Positions 16,319 to 26,195 of a stretch of DNA of 64,000 bases are shown piece by piece. A program made the translations under genes and the position numbers. How positions within the stretch are numbered: the first letter of the stretch is position 1; each line of letters starts with the position of its first letter. Under the pieces are notes generated by a model. It was not told the origin of the DNA, made no database searches, and saw only the letters and a program-made list of their open reading frames with translations. The stretch comes from Dyadobacter jejuensis (GTDB lineage Bacteria; Bacteroidota; Bacteroidia; Cytophagales; Spirosomataceae): contig NZ_QGDT01000006.1 in NCBI RefSeq assembly GCF_003149085.1, forward strand, positions 124,001 to 188,000. The letters are read 5' to 3'.

Positions 16319-18751
16319 ATGACCGACAACGGGCGAGATCAGGACTTTTTCGAGCGGCTCACGAGCCCTAACGACCGAGTCGATACGATGGCATTACTGC
16401 GGGTGATCCTGAGTCGATGGCACTGGATGCTGTCCGCTCTCGCCTTGGCTGCCCTACTTGGCCTGTTCTATTATAAATGGGCTACCCCACGATACGCTTC
16501 TAAAGTTACTTTTAAGTACCACCAAAAGGCTTCCCAACTGGATGAGCTCACCAACACCTACTCGGGGTACTTTTTTGACAATAGCCCGGCCGACTACTTA
16601 ACCGAAGCGTTTATCATCCGATCGCAGGGGGTTGTGGAGGAAGCCTTGGCAGTGTTGAACAGTCCTTTTACTTTTTATCGGACCAAGGCCTTACGCCAGG
16701 TGGATGTGTATCCTTACCGACCGCTGCGAATTAGCATCCTCGACTACCGTCCTGAGGAATTTGAAAATGGTACTTTTATACTAGACGAGCGGCTCGGGCT
16801 CACCTATACTTCCCCTGGTAGTACCCTCCACTGGGCCGACCCGCTTCTGCAGCCCATCCACCTCCCTGGCCTCACGCTCCGAGTCGACAGCCTGCTCACC
16901 CAACCGGGCTATCGGTACCGCTTCCATTATAATGACCCTACCAAGCTGGCCAAGCGCCTTGCCGAACAGATAGAGATGAAAGAGGTAGAGGAGGCGATGC
17001 CCATCATGCACCTGAGCTTTGAGCACCAAAGCGAAGCCTATACCCACGACTTCACCAAGAGCCTGATTCAATCCTATGGCGCTTTCGATTTATTGAAAAA
17101 ACGCAAGTCCTCCGATCTTACCATCGCCTTTATTCGTCAACAGCTCCAGATTTTTTCTGACTCCTTGAAACAGGCTGCTCAGCAACTTGAAGATTTCAAA
17201 CAGAATAATAAGACCCTCGATCTTCGGCAAGCCGCAGAAGTTACGGCCTCTCGGCTCGAAGCAATTGACGCTGAGAAGCAAAAACTACTCGTCCAAAATT
17301 CTTATTTAAAACTACTCGAACAGAACCTTACCCTAGGGCTCGAACCAACTCCATGGCTATCTATGGGCCTAGATGCCCCCTCCGAGGCACTGTTTACGAA
17401 CCTGCTCAGCCAATACCACCAAGCCCTTTACAAGCGAAAAGAAATGCTCTTGCAGTTCTCCCTCAATGCCCCACCCCTGGTGCTAGCAACCCAGCGAGTG
17501 GAGTCCCTGCAACAACAGATCATCAATCAGATGGCGCTCCTAGAGAAAAAAAACCAGGTCACCGCCAACCTGCTAACGAGCCAGAGAATAAAGCTTCAAA
17601 GCCAACTGCTCACGTGGCCAGTCCTAGAAAGAACTCAGCTATACCTTCAAAGTAATTACGACGTCAATCAAAGAATATACGCCATGCTGAGAGATAAGGA
17701 CCTAGAAGCATCCATCCTTAGGGCTGGCATACTCCCTACCTTTACGGTGATATCGGGCCTAGACGTAGAGCAAGTGGCCCCGCGTCCCTGGGCTATCGGT
17801 GCCCTGGCTGTGGTGCTGGGCCTCCTGCTAGGCATAGGCAGTATCGCCGGGGCGCGTATCAGCAACTCGAAATTACACGCGCTTCACCACCTCAGAGACG
17901 CCCCCAAGCTTGCTTTTTGGGGCATCATATACCACCATCAGGGCATGCGCTACCCCATAGACTGGGCCCATATACTTTCTGATAGGTCGCTGTTTACCGA
18001 ATCGGTCAACCTCGTACGAAGCCGACTAACACTAGGAAACCATAAGGAGTCAGCGGAGGGCACTCAAATCCTGATCACCTCCCAAACTGCCGGAGAAGGC
18101 AAGAGTTTTTTTACCATCCATTTGGCCCTATCCTTGTCCAAACTCGGCAAACGGGTCCTGATCATCGATGCCGACCTTCGGAAGCCACAGCTATCGTACT
18201 ACTTATCCGAAACGAATCTGGTGGGACTGGGGTCGTTTTTAGAGGCTCAACGCAGCGACTTCCCCGCGCTTATACGGGCAACGGAGGCCCCAAACCTTCA
18301 TTTTATCGGCACGCAGTTGGGTCCAGAGCGCCCTGCCGAACTGCTACAAGCCGAGACCTTCCGCCGCTTGCTCGCCTATTGTAAGTCGCAATATCAATAT
18401 ATCCTCCTCGACTCCGCCCCCCTGGCCCTGGTTTCCGACAGCCTACCCTTGCTTCAAAGCAGCGATTACACCTTATTTATGGCTCGTTGGCTACGATCGG
18501 ACCGGGACGTGCTCCGCTTTGCCCGGCAGGCAGCCCTCCAATACCCAGGCTCTAATATGAAATTGGTGCTTACCGATTTTTACCAAGATGGCCTGTTTGA
18601 ACCGATTACCGGTCATCGTGAAATAGAGCAAAGGATGGCCACCTACGTCATGAGCCAATCCGACAACAGCGGCTATTATGCAGCCACTACCCCTCCGCCT
18701 TGGTACATACGCTGGCTTAGCCGGCGGTCCCCGCATAAAAGACAACATTAG
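16319..18751 (+). CDS. Exopolysaccharide co-polymerase / tyrosine autokinase (Wzc-like BY-kinase)
   Basis: An 810-residue fused chain-length regulator and kinase. The N-terminal Wzz part has membrane helix 1 at about 40-55 (MLSALALAALLGLFYY), a periplasmic region with coiled-coil stretches (about 260-460), and helix 2 at about 490-510 (AIGALAVVLGLLLGIGSIAG). The cytoplasmic kinase (about 575-780) has Walker A SQTAGEGKSFFTIHLALSL, Walker A' RVLIIDADLRKPQLSYY and Walker B YILLDSAPLALVSD. The tail carries scattered Tyr (ATYVMSQSDNSGYYAATTPP), the expected autophosphorylation cluster but short. It should control polymer length with the phosphatase encoded just upstream. Start ATG 16319. Confidence 0.94.
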   Translation: MTDNGRDQDFFERLTSPNDRVDTMALLRVILSRWHWMLSALALAALLGLFYYKWATPRYASKVTFKYHQKASQLDELTNTYSGYFFDNSPADYLTEAFIIRSQGVVEEALAVLNSPFTFYRTKALRQVDVYPYRPLRISILDYRPEEFENGTFILDERLGLTYTSPGSTLHWADPLLQPIHLPGLTLRVDSLLTQPGYRYRFHYNDPTKLAKRLAEQIEMKEVEEAMPIMHLSFEHQSEAYTHDFTKSLIQSYGAFDLLKKRKSSDLTIAFIRQQLQIFSDSLKQAAQQLEDFKQNNKTLDLRQAAEVTASRLEAIDAEKQKLLVQNSYLKLLEQNLTLGLEPTPWLSMGLDAPSEALFTNLLSQYHQALYKRKEMLLQFSLNAPPLVLATQRVESLQQQIINQMALLEKKNQVTANLLTSQRIKLQSQLLTWPVLERTQLYLQSNYDVNQRIYAMLRDKDLEASILRAGILPTFTVISGLDVEQVAPRPWAIGALAVVLGLLLGIGSIAGARISNSKLHALHHLRDAPKLAFWGIIYHHQGMRYPIDWAHILSDRSLFTESVNLVRSRLTLGNHKESAEGTQILITSQTAGEGKSFFTIHLALSLSKLGKRVLIIDADLRKPQLSYYLSETNLVGLGSFLEAQRSDFPALIRATEAPNLHFIGTQLGPERPAELLQAETFRRLLAYCKSQYQYILLDSAPLALVSDSLPLLQSSDYTLFMARWLRSDRDVLRFARQAALQYPGSNMKLVLTDFYQDGLFEPITGHREIEQRMATYVMSQSDNSGYYAATTPPPWYIRWLSRRSPHKRQH

Positions 18752-18801
18752 CACAGACCCTCCCGATAAGTAACTAGATAAGCGCACCAACCCGCCAGAT
18801 C

Positions 18802-19878
18802 ATGAACCACCGCCACACCGGTATACGTTTACTGATTCTCCAGAAACGCCTACCTACTTTTCGGATTCCCCTCTTTGAAGCCTTGTCGGCCCGCTACACC
18901 CTAACGGTGGCCTATACCGATGGAGCGGCTCTGGACAGGGTTTCTTTCCAACAAACCCGGCTAACCCCTACCCGACTAGGAAGCCTAGTGATACTGAAAG
19001 GTCTAGCCACTTACTGTCAGAATTTTCAGATCGTCATTTGCATGTTCGACCTCCATTGGTTGTCCTGCATCGCGCTGGCCTTCCATCCCAGACCATTCCG
19101 GCTGATCCTCTGGGGCGCAGGGCTGTCTACCTCAGCAGGGTTTCAACGATACAAGCATTTCGACTGGCTACGTAGCCTGATAGCCCGGAAAGCAGATGCC
19201 GTTTTACTCTATTCCGAAGTGGCTCAAAAACAGTATCTAAACTGGGGCCTCCCTCCCACTCAGGTGACGGTAGCCCCAAATACCATTGCCACCAAGCTAC
19301 CTTCTCATTATTGGCAAAGGAGGAGAGAAGGTGTAAAAAATAAGCTCGTCTTTATTGGCACCATGGCTCCACGCAAAGGCATAGATACCCTGATCAAGAG
19401 CTTTGAGCTATTGGCCACAGAGTTCCCAAAACTAGAGCTCCACTTCATAGGAGATGGGCCATGGAAAACCCAGTTAACATCACTTATTGAAGAATCGGAG
19501 TTTAGCAGTCGTATGTATTGCCATGGCCAGCTGGAGGACGACCATTCGTTGAGCTCCATTTTTATGGAGGCCAGTGCTTGTATCTCCCCCGGCCAGGCAG
19601 GATTAGCCGTCCTAAAGAGTTTTTCTTTTGGGGTGCCTTTCATCACCAGCAGGGGGGCCATTACCGGAGGCGAGCGCTTCAATATCATCGACGGAGCCAC
19701 TGGCCACTTCTATGACCAAGACCTGACCCACTGTCTGAGGCAATGCCTCATTAACCCTCAGGACATGGAACGAATGTCGACCATCGCCTTTCATTATTAT
19801 TGGGCCCACCGCACCCAGCTACAAATGGTAGCGGAATTCGAAGCGGCCATACAGCGGACCCTTAACCGTTCATCATGA
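18802..19878 (+). CDS. Family 4 glycosyltransferase
   Basis: A 358-residue GT-B fold transferase. The N-terminal acceptor half (about 1-165) includes LLILQKRLPTFRIPLFEALS and an internal hydrophobic stretch. The C-terminal donor half (about 180-335) has KNKLVFIGTMAPRKGIDTLI, LELHFIGDGPWKTQLTSLIE and the nucleotide-sugar region SPGQAGLAVLKSFSFGVPFI. In the E-x7-E position the first residue seems to be Gln or Gly rather than Glu, so catalysis may depend on a variant pattern. It adds a sugar to the lipid-linked EPS unit by inference. The next gene overlaps by 4 bp (ATGA). Confidence 0.88.
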   Translation: MNHRHTGIRLLILQKRLPTFRIPLFEALSARYTLTVAYTDGAALDRVSFQQTRLTPTRLGSLVILKGLATYCQNFQIVICMFDLHWLSCIALAFHPRPFRLILWGAGLSTSAGFQRYKHFDWLRSLIARKADAVLLYSEVAQKQYLNWGLPPTQVTVAPNTIATKLPSHYWQRRREGVKNKLVFIGTMAPRKGIDTLIKSFELLATEFPKLELHFIGDGPWKTQLTSLIEESEFSSRMYCHGQLEDDHSLSSIFMEASACISPGQAGLAVLKSFSFGVPFITSRGAITGGERFNIIDGATGHFYDQDLTHCLRQCLINPQDMERMSTIAFHYYWAHRTQLQMVAEFEAAIQRTLNRSS

Positions 19879-21026
19879 TGCATATACTTCATATCGTCTA
19901 TAGCCTCGTTCCGGGGCAATACTTCGGAGGTGTCCCCAAAATGGCCTTTGAGCTGGCATGTGCCCAAGCCCGGCTCGGGCATCGGGTATCCATCTATACA
20001 ACCAATATCAACGGCCCCCACCACTTCCCCCTACCCAGCACACCCCTCCGTGTTCATTTTGGTCCCATCGAAGTATATTATTTTCCTGCCCAAAAATACG
20101 GGGTGTTTTTTTCGAATTCTCTCCGTCATTACCTCCATCAATATGGAGCCACCTTCGACGCCATCCATACCCATAATACCTACCACCCACTCAATCAATA
20201 TGCCCGACAAACGGCAGCGCGGCAAGCTATACCCCTTTTTTATCATACCCATGGCTGTTTTAACCCCATCTCCCTCCATCAGGGCTTTTGGAAGGCTATC
20301 AAAAAACGGCTTTATCTTCAGCTATGGGAATACCCCGGACTGCGACGTGCCACCGGGATATTTGTAAACACCGAAGCGGAGCAGCAAGAAATAAAAAAAA
20401 GGATTCCTCAGGCCACGGTCTATGAACTAGCCAATGGCGTGGCTCCCCCTCCACGACAGTGCTCGAAAACCAGCGGCCCCATCGTACTGGTTACTCTGAG
20501 CCGTATCCATCCCTGTAAGGGGCTCCATTATCTCATAGAGGCACTCCATAAGCTCCCACAAGACCACCTTTGCTTGAAAATTATAGGCGACTTCCAACAA
20601 GACAGGGCCTATACCCATCGCCTCCAGGAGCGCATACGAGCCTGGGGACTAACCGATAAAATTAAGTTTTTAGGGCATCTAAACGAGCCTCAAAAATATG
20701 AGCAATTATGCAATGCGGATATCTACTGCCAGTTTTCTGAGAGCGAGGGTACGTCCTTATCGATCCTGGAGGCGATGAGCGTCGGACTGTGCTGTGTGGT
20801 AAGTGAAGGCTGTTCCATGCACCAAGCCGCCACTCACCATGCCTTGCTGGCCTGTAAAAATGGGGATATTCAAGATATCGTTGAGCGACTACTTTTAGTC
20901 GTTCAGAACTCGGAGTACCGCCGAAGTATGGGCATAAAGGCGCAACAATATATACTTCAGCATCATGGATGGGATCGACTAGCCGCCAAGGTAATGGCTC
21001 ATTATCCGCACAACTCAAACCACTAG
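19875..21026 (+). CDS. Family 4 glycosyltransferase
   Basis: A 383-residue GT-B transferase with both Rossmann halves. The N-terminal half has MHILHIVYSLVPGQYFGGVP, FELACAQARLGHRVSIYTTN and FYHTHGCFNPISLHQG. The donor half has IVLVTLSRIHPCKGLHYLIE, KIKFLGHLNEPQKYEQLC, and SESEGTSLSILEAMSVGLCC, which contains the classic E-x7-E. Its ATG lies within the stop of the preceding transferase, so the two are translationally coupled. A role in building the same repeat unit is inferred. The donor sugar is unknown. Confidence 0.92.
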   Translation: MMHILHIVYSLVPGQYFGGVPKMAFELACAQARLGHRVSIYTTNINGPHHFPLPSTPLRVHFGPIEVYYFPAQKYGVFFSNSLRHYLHQYGATFDAIHTHNTYHPLNQYARQTAARQAIPLFYHTHGCFNPISLHQGFWKAIKKRLYLQLWEYPGLRRATGIFVNTEAEQQEIKKRIPQATVYELANGVAPPPRQCSKTSGPIVLVTLSRIHPCKGLHYLIEALHKLPQDHLCLKIIGDFQQDRAYTHRLQERIRAWGLTDKIKFLGHLNEPQKYEQLCNADIYCQFSESEGTSLSILEAMSVGLCCVVSEGCSMHQAATHHALLACKNGDIQDIVERLLLVVQNSEYRRSMGIKAQQYILQHHGWDRLAAKVMAHYPHNSNH

Positions 21027-21032
21027 TAAGGG

Positions 21033-22256
21033 ATGTATTATAGACCCATATTTTTCTGGAAATTTTTACTAAAATTCGACCTCGATTGGGCGCTATTTCT
21101 GGTTAATACCCTTTTGGTAGTAATAGGTTATTGGATGGCACATCTGGATCCGTCATTTTTTGTATTTCTAAAATGGAGTCGCATCGTTCTTTTAACCCTG
21201 TCGATCGTCCGGTTAAGGCTCATCGGCCTTCCGGGGTCCTCGCCGTCCTACCTACTCCCACTTATTGTTTGGCTTCTTTTATACGTCCCCTCCACCCTAC
21301 TGAGTCAGGACCCCACACAGGGGTTCACAGGGTTGGTGAGCCTTGCCTATTTTTTATACTATCTTCATTTGTTTTTTAGGCACATGGCCAGCCGGCATAC
21401 CGATCGACAAAATTGCTATATCCTTCTAGAAATTTTTAGATTTTGCTATTTCCTACCGGTGGCCCTATACTTTTTCCAGCGCCCCGGCCTGCTCAACCAT
21501 AACATTTACGGCCAAACCGACTTAGGGCTAGCTTCCAATAATTTTGGCTGGGCGGCTTCCTTTTATTTTTTACTAACCATAGACAGGCTCCAAAACTTCC
21601 CATACAACCGCTTGTATTCCTTCTTGGATATATTGTCCCTACCATTGGCCGCCTATTTGGTCCTCATCAGTGGTAGCCGAAGTGCAGTGCTCGCGGTGAC
21701 GGTCTGCCTCACGGTTTGGCTAATTAACAGCCGCAGCCGTTCCATCCCGATGCACCTGCTGCTGCTAACGGGGGGCCTACTAGTCTACTTACTGCTGGCC
21801 AATGGTCAGGAGCTGGCTTTAAACCGGAAAGGGGGCGTTGGGATGATGGATCGAGCGTCGAAAGAAGCCCGTTTTCCATTATGGACGAGCCTTACAAAAA
21901 AAATGGTAAACAAGCCTCAAATGTTGCTTTTTGGTGTAGGCTACGGCCATATTCACGCTTGGATGCCTCGCCCCGCCAAAGGGATCCGTCCTGAGCCACT
22001 GGCCCATCCGCACAATACTTTTCTGATGGTTTTATGGGAAGGAGGTGCCTTATGTTTCCTATGGTTTATATCCCTATTCGTGATCCTTCCCTTATGGAAC
22101 TACCTAAGGATCGATGCAAAATGCCTTTGCTTTCCCCTACACCCTTTCATTATCTCCTGTTTCGATCACCAAATGGGCGCTGGTCAATTTCTCGCCTTCC
22201 CGCTCTTTGGTACCATATTCTATTATCTCTATCTTACAAAACGCAAAAAAATATAG
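21033..22256 (+). CDS. O-antigen ligase / Wzy-type polymerase membrane protein
   Basis: A 407-residue integral membrane protein with about ten predicted helices (for example WALFLVNTLLVVIGYWMAHL, YLLPLIVWLLLYVPSTLLS, MHLLLLTGGLLVYLLLANG). The region GSRSAVLAVTVCLTVWLI and the late loop HAWMPRPAKGIRPEPLAHPH followed by NTFLMVLWEGGALCFLWFIS match the O-antigen ligase/polymerase pattern, in which a periplasmic loop with His and Arg is catalytic. The gene is 6 bp after the second GT4 gene and ends the operon. Neither a Wzx flippase nor an initiating phosphoglycosyltransferase is present in this window, so those steps must be encoded elsewhere. Confidence 0.85.
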   Translation: MYYRPIFFWKFLLKFDLDWALFLVNTLLVVIGYWMAHLDPSFFVFLKWSRIVLLTLSIVRLRLIGLPGSSPSYLLPLIVWLLLYVPSTLLSQDPTQGFTGLVSLAYFLYYLHLFFRHMASRHTDRQNCYILLEIFRFCYFLPVALYFFQRPGLLNHNIYGQTDLGLASNNFGWAASFYFLLTIDRLQNFPYNRLYSFLDILSLPLAAYLVLISGSRSAVLAVTVCLTVWLINSRSRSIPMHLLLLTGGLLVYLLLANGQELALNRKGGVGMMDRASKEARFPLWTSLTKKMVNKPQMLLFGVGYGHIHAWMPRPAKGIRPEPLAHPHNTFLMVLWEGGALCFLWFISLFVILPLWNYLRIDAKCLCFPLHPFIISCFDHQMGAGQFLAFPLFGTIFYYLYLTKRKKI

Positions 22257-23189
22257 CCTGTATATAAAAAACGAAGGCATAGAAAATTTTCCATGCCCTG
22301 TTTCACACTATACACACACTATATTTTTAATATTTTTCTATATTTTTCGTAGATTCTTCAGTATTCCTTTACAAAATAAATGAATTCTGGCGTCAAAAAA
22401 AACTTTTTAATTTTAAAAATTAAATTTTTGTTTCCCAAGGATTCAATTCCAGCTAGAATACTATTTTACAAATCAACGAAATACTAGACAGAAAATCAAA
22501 CCTTTTTTAACAATTATTTATTAACTCCATTAGCCTAAATTGGAATCATTACTAATTATATACATCCTAGTAAGTTTACTAACGCTTACACTAAGGGAAA
22601 TCGTATTTGGAATCTATAACATTAATTTTATTCTAATAGTTGCAGGTATGCTATTAATTTGACAAAGTAAATGTCCCACATGTGCGTAACCTCAGCGAAT
22701 TTGAAATAAAAACCCTTCTAAATCGGGCCAAAAATGGGTTTGACTGACTACCCGATTGGACGACGGAGTTAATGTTAAAGAAGGAGAATTATGCCAACAA
22801 CTCTCCAGCAGGGATAAGGGAAGCCTTTGGAACCCATCCTGATCTAACATACACCACCCTTTCCGGTACGTGGAGTCGCTTGGGCCTATACCCCTGAGAC
22901 TAAATAGAGATAGGCTCGTAATAAAAAATAGCCTACACTAGCAAAAGTTCTATTCCCTATGGTACCCACTTTCTTGAAATCTGAGAGCACTTAATTTTTA
23001 GGTAAGATTGGCACTTTGTTGCCGAGCGAATCGTTGCATTATGAAATTCCATCAGGATACGCCTAATTTGTAGGGGCTAACCTAGGTGGCCCTACCGATA
23101 GAGGACAGGCCCGACAAACATACATAGGATCCTGAAAAACCAAGGAGAAGTATCGACAGGGTCGATTTACCAATCAGAAAAACTAAAAC
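22257..23189. other. Long gap after the exopolysaccharide operon, with a possible gene remnant
   Basis: The first 420 bp are very AT-rich and include a near-palindrome GGCATaGAAAATTTTCcATGCC (22276-22297) just after the last EPS gene, a possible weak terminator. From 22682 to 22897 one plus-strand frame reads as a protein interrupted by one TGA (22745-22747): NLSEFEIKTLLNRAKNGFD, stop, LPDWTTELMLKKENYANN, REAFGTHPDLTYTTLSG. I do not recognise the family, so this is a tentative pseudogene. A 17-base segment at 22969-22985 is nearly shared with 7647-7662. No dnaG promoter is obvious. Confidence 0.35.
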
Positions 23190-25166
23190 ATGCGCATCAA
23201 TCCGGAAACGGTCGACAGAATAAAGCAGTCTGCGGACATCGTGGAAGTAGTGGGAGACTTTGTTTCTTTGAAAAAAAAGGGCGCCAACTATTCGGCTTGT
23301 TGTCCTTTTCATAATGAAAAAACCCCATCGTTCAACGTAAACCCGGTTCGGCAGATCTATAAATGCTTCGGTTGCGGTGCCGCAGGCGACTCTATCAAGT
23401 TCATTATGGATATCGATGGAGTGGGCTATGGGGAAGCCCTACGTTACCTAGCCGACAAGTACCAGATCGAGATAGAGGAGGAGGAACTTACTGATGAAGA
23501 GACTGCCAGGCAAAATGCCCGCGATAGCCTGTATATCATCCTCAACTACGCCAAAAATTATTTTCAACAACAACTACAGCAACACGAGGAAGGGCAAGCC
23601 ATTGGGCTTAGCTATTTTAAAGAGAGAGGTTTTTCTAAAAATATTCTCGACAAATTCGAGCTTGGATATAGCCTTGAACAATGGGATGGCTTCACCAAAT
23701 CGGCCCTAGCGAAAGGCTATTCGGCCGATATCATCGAAAAAGCTGGACTTCTCATTCACAAGGAAGGAAGCCGAACAGCCGGGTATGACCGGTTCCGAGG
23801 TAGGGTCATATTCCCGATTCACTCGGTAGCAGGCAAGGTCATCGCCTTTGGGGCGCGGATTTTAAAGGCCGACAAGTCCCAACCCAAATACCTTAACTCA
23901 CCAGAAACGGAGGTATACCATAAAGGGGACGTACTCTACGGTGTTTTTCAGGCCAAAAATACCATTCGTCAACAGGACGCCTGTTATCTGGTAGAAGGCT
24001 ATACCGATGTACTTTCGCTACATCAAGCGGGCATCGAAAACGTAGTCGCTTCGTCGGGCACCGCCCTTACGGTGGAGCAAATCAAGCTAATTGCCCGTTT
24101 TACTTCCAATATTACCATCCTTTACGATGGAGATATTGCGGGGGTTAAGGCCGCTTTACGAGGCCTCGACCTGGTACTGGAAGAGGGACTTAACGTAAAT
24201 GTAGTCCTATTCCCCGACGGTGACGACCCCGATAGCTATGTTCGTAAAGTGGGGGCAGAGGCATTCAAGACCTATATACAGAATGCTTCCCAAGATTTTA
24301 TCGCTTTCAAAACCAAGACCCTCCTGCAGGAAGCCGGTACCGACCCCTTCAAAAGGGCTGAGGTAATCAGCGAGATGGTACAAAGCATCGTCAAAATACC
24401 AGACGCCATTAAGCGGCAGGTGTTCTTCCAGAGAACCGCCGAGATGATGCAAGTGGACGAACAGATGCTGATATCGGAAGGTAACAAGGTTATCCGAAAA
24501 CAACAGAAAGCCCCCGATCGGACCAATTTCCGCGATAGAGGCTTTCAGCAGGACCTGCGCGACGCTGGAGCGGGCAGTGGCCCTTTCGACCAGGCACCCC
24601 CACCAGACCTTTTTGAACCCCAAGAACCCGAGCAGCCCACCAAGCAGCGTACCCAGTTATATTATCAGGAAGAGGCTTTTATAAGGTTGCTCGTGCTTCA
24701 CGGTGCCCGAGAGCTCGAGCCCGACATTACGGTGTGCAGCTATGTACTGGGCGAAATAGATGGCATAGAGTTCGAAGAGCCTATCTTTGCACAGTTACTT
24801 TTACTTTTTCGAGAGAATCACAGCCGTCAACTCGTCCTTGACACCGATTATTTCGTTCACCACCGCGATACCGATATTCGTCATTTGGCCATGGAGTGGG
24901 TGACGGAGAAATATGAACTGAGTAATTTATGGAAAGACAAGTTCGAAATCTTCGTTCCCTTCGAAACGGATGTCCTCGACAAAACGGCCTTTATAAATAT
25001 TTTAAGACTAAAAAAGGCCTTCGTAGAAGGTAAAATGAAGTCCTGTATGCAGCGACTACTTCAAAAACCCGATCAAGAGGAGGAAATCGCTTTGATGAAC
25101 GAATTTATGTTTTATAAAGGCATCAGTATGGCTGCCGCCAAAGAACTTGGCCGGGTAATCGGCTGA
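23190..25166 (+). CDS. dnaG: DNA primase
   Basis: A 658-residue DnaG that makes RNA primers at the replication fork. The N-terminal zinc-ribbon domain has ligands Cys38, His41, Cys59 and Cys62 (CCPFHNEKTPSF, KCFGCG). The RNA-polymerase core follows, with EFELGY-like FELGYSLEQWDGF and the conserved FRGRVIFPIHSVAGKVIAFG. The TOPRIM domain carries Glu269 in YLVEGYTDVLSLHQAG and the acidic ILYDGDIAGVKAALRGLDL, with LFPDGDDPDSYVRK closing it. The last 200 residues are the helicase-binding domain after a proline- and glutamine-rich linker (about 445-490). It is monocistronic here, not part of an rpsU-dnaG-rpoD operon. Confidence 0.97.
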   Translation: MRINPETVDRIKQSADIVEVVGDFVSLKKKGANYSACCPFHNEKTPSFNVNPVRQIYKCFGCGAAGDSIKFIMDIDGVGYGEALRYLADKYQIEIEEEELTDEETARQNARDSLYIILNYAKNYFQQQLQQHEEGQAIGLSYFKERGFSKNILDKFELGYSLEQWDGFTKSALAKGYSADIIEKAGLLIHKEGSRTAGYDRFRGRVIFPIHSVAGKVIAFGARILKADKSQPKYLNSPETEVYHKGDVLYGVFQAKNTIRQQDACYLVEGYTDVLSLHQAGIENVVASSGTALTVEQIKLIARFTSNITILYDGDIAGVKAALRGLDLVLEEGLNVNVVLFPDGDDPDSYVRKVGAEAFKTYIQNASQDFIAFKTKTLLQEAGTDPFKRAEVISEMVQSIVKIPDAIKRQVFFQRTAEMMQVDEQMLISEGNKVIRKQQKAPDRTNFRDRGFQQDLRDAGAGSGPFDQAPPPDLFEPQEPEQPTKQRTQLYYQEEAFIRLLVLHGARELEPDITVCSYVLGEIDGIEFEEPIFAQLLLLFRENHSRQLVLDTDYFVHHRDTDIRHLAMEWVTEKYELSNLWKDKFEIFVPFETDVLDKTAFINILRLKKAFVEGKMKSCMQRLLQKPDQEEEIALMNEFMFYKGISMAAAKELGRVIG

Positions 25167-25207
25167 TCATACGCTTTAATTATGTTTTATTATATATCTA
25201 GTTATCC

Positions 25208-26056
25208 ATGAAAGTTCAAGTATCTACCCTATTACTCGCACTGACACTAGGCTTTGGTACGGCCAATGCCCAGATTCGCACCCCTGAGCCTAGCCCTTCG
25301 GCTACCGTTTCCCAGGCTATTGGCCTCGGCACTGCTACCATCTCCTACTCCAGGCCCAGCTTGAAAGGTCGTAAAATGTTCAACCATCAAGTCCCCTATG
25401 GCAGCGTATGGAGAACCGGCGCCAATAAGATCACCAACCTCACGCTTTCAGAAGATATGGAAGTGGCCGGCCATAAACTGGCCGCAGGTACTTATGCCCT
25501 ATTTACGATTCCTACGGCTACCGAATGGACCATTATCCTCAATAACGGGGCCAATCAGTGGGGTTCTTACACCTACGACCAGAAAGATGATGTGTTGCGT
25601 TTCAAGGTTAAACCGGAAAAGCTAGCGAAAAAAGAAGAGCATTTCACCATAGATTTTACGGACTTCAGCCCTACCAAGGCTCACCTGAGTATACGTTGGG
25701 AAAATACAGCGGTCAAATTTGCCATTAGTCAAGATCCTCATGCCCGAATTATGGCGCAGATAAAGGATGAACTGGCCAAAGCTGATGTAAAAGCGAGCAC
25801 TTACCTTGCAGCCTCCAACTACTACTTCGATACCAAATCGGACCAACAAGCGGTATATGATTGGGCAAAAAAAGCGGTAGACCTAGACCCAAAATTCTGG
25901 ACGCATTATTACTTCGCCAGAGCGGCAGCATTGAATGGCAAATGTGAAGAAGCCATTGTGCATGCTAAGGCCGGCCTGGCCATGGCCAAAGAAGCCGGAG
26001 ACCAAGCCTATGTAATCAACAACCAGTCGATTATCGACCAGTGTAGCAAGAAATAA
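25208..26056 (+). CDS. DUF2911 secreted protein with helical C-terminal part
   Basis: A 282-residue exported protein with signal peptide MKVQVSTLLLALTLGFGTA and cleavage after ANA. The DUF2911 domain (about 25-165) has TATISYSRPSLKGRKMF, VPYGSVWRTGANKITNLTLS, AGTYALFTIPTATEWTIILN and WENTAVKFAI. The C-terminal 100 residues form paired helices like TPR units (WAKKAVDLDPKFWTHYYFAR, AIVHAKAGLAMAKEAGD). DUF2911 proteins are common in Bacteroidota, with no known activity. It is followed by a strong hairpin shared with the convergent YtxH gene. Confidence 0.88.
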   Translation: MKVQVSTLLLALTLGFGTANAQIRTPEPSPSATVSQAIGLGTATISYSRPSLKGRKMFNHQVPYGSVWRTGANKITNLTLSEDMEVAGHKLAAGTYALFTIPTATEWTIILNNGANQWGSYTYDQKDDVLRFKVKPEKLAKKEEHFTIDFTDFSPTKAHLSIRWENTAVKFAISQDPHARIMAQIKDELAKADVKASTYLAASNYYFDTKSDQQAVYDWAKKAVDLDPKFWTHYYFARAAALNGKCEEAIVHAKAGLAMAKEAGDQAYVINNQSIIDQCSKK

Positions 26057-26078
26057 GCCCCTTATTTATTACCATTAA

Positions 26079-26119
26079 AAACGGCGCCAAAATGGATAAA
26101 ACCATGATTGGCGCCGTTT
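26079..26119 (+). terminator. Hairpin between convergent genes
   Basis: AAACGGCGCCAA (26079-26090) pairs perfectly with TTGGCGCCGTTT (26108-26119) around a 17-base loop. A/T ends on both sides let it serve the DUF2911 gene and the convergent YtxH gene. Confidence 0.7.
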
Positions 26120-26195
26120 CTCGTGAGGGGCTAGGCCCAAAAAAAATGGCTGACACAAGGGCCAACCATCTACTGAGCTATTTCTGAGTAGCTTA

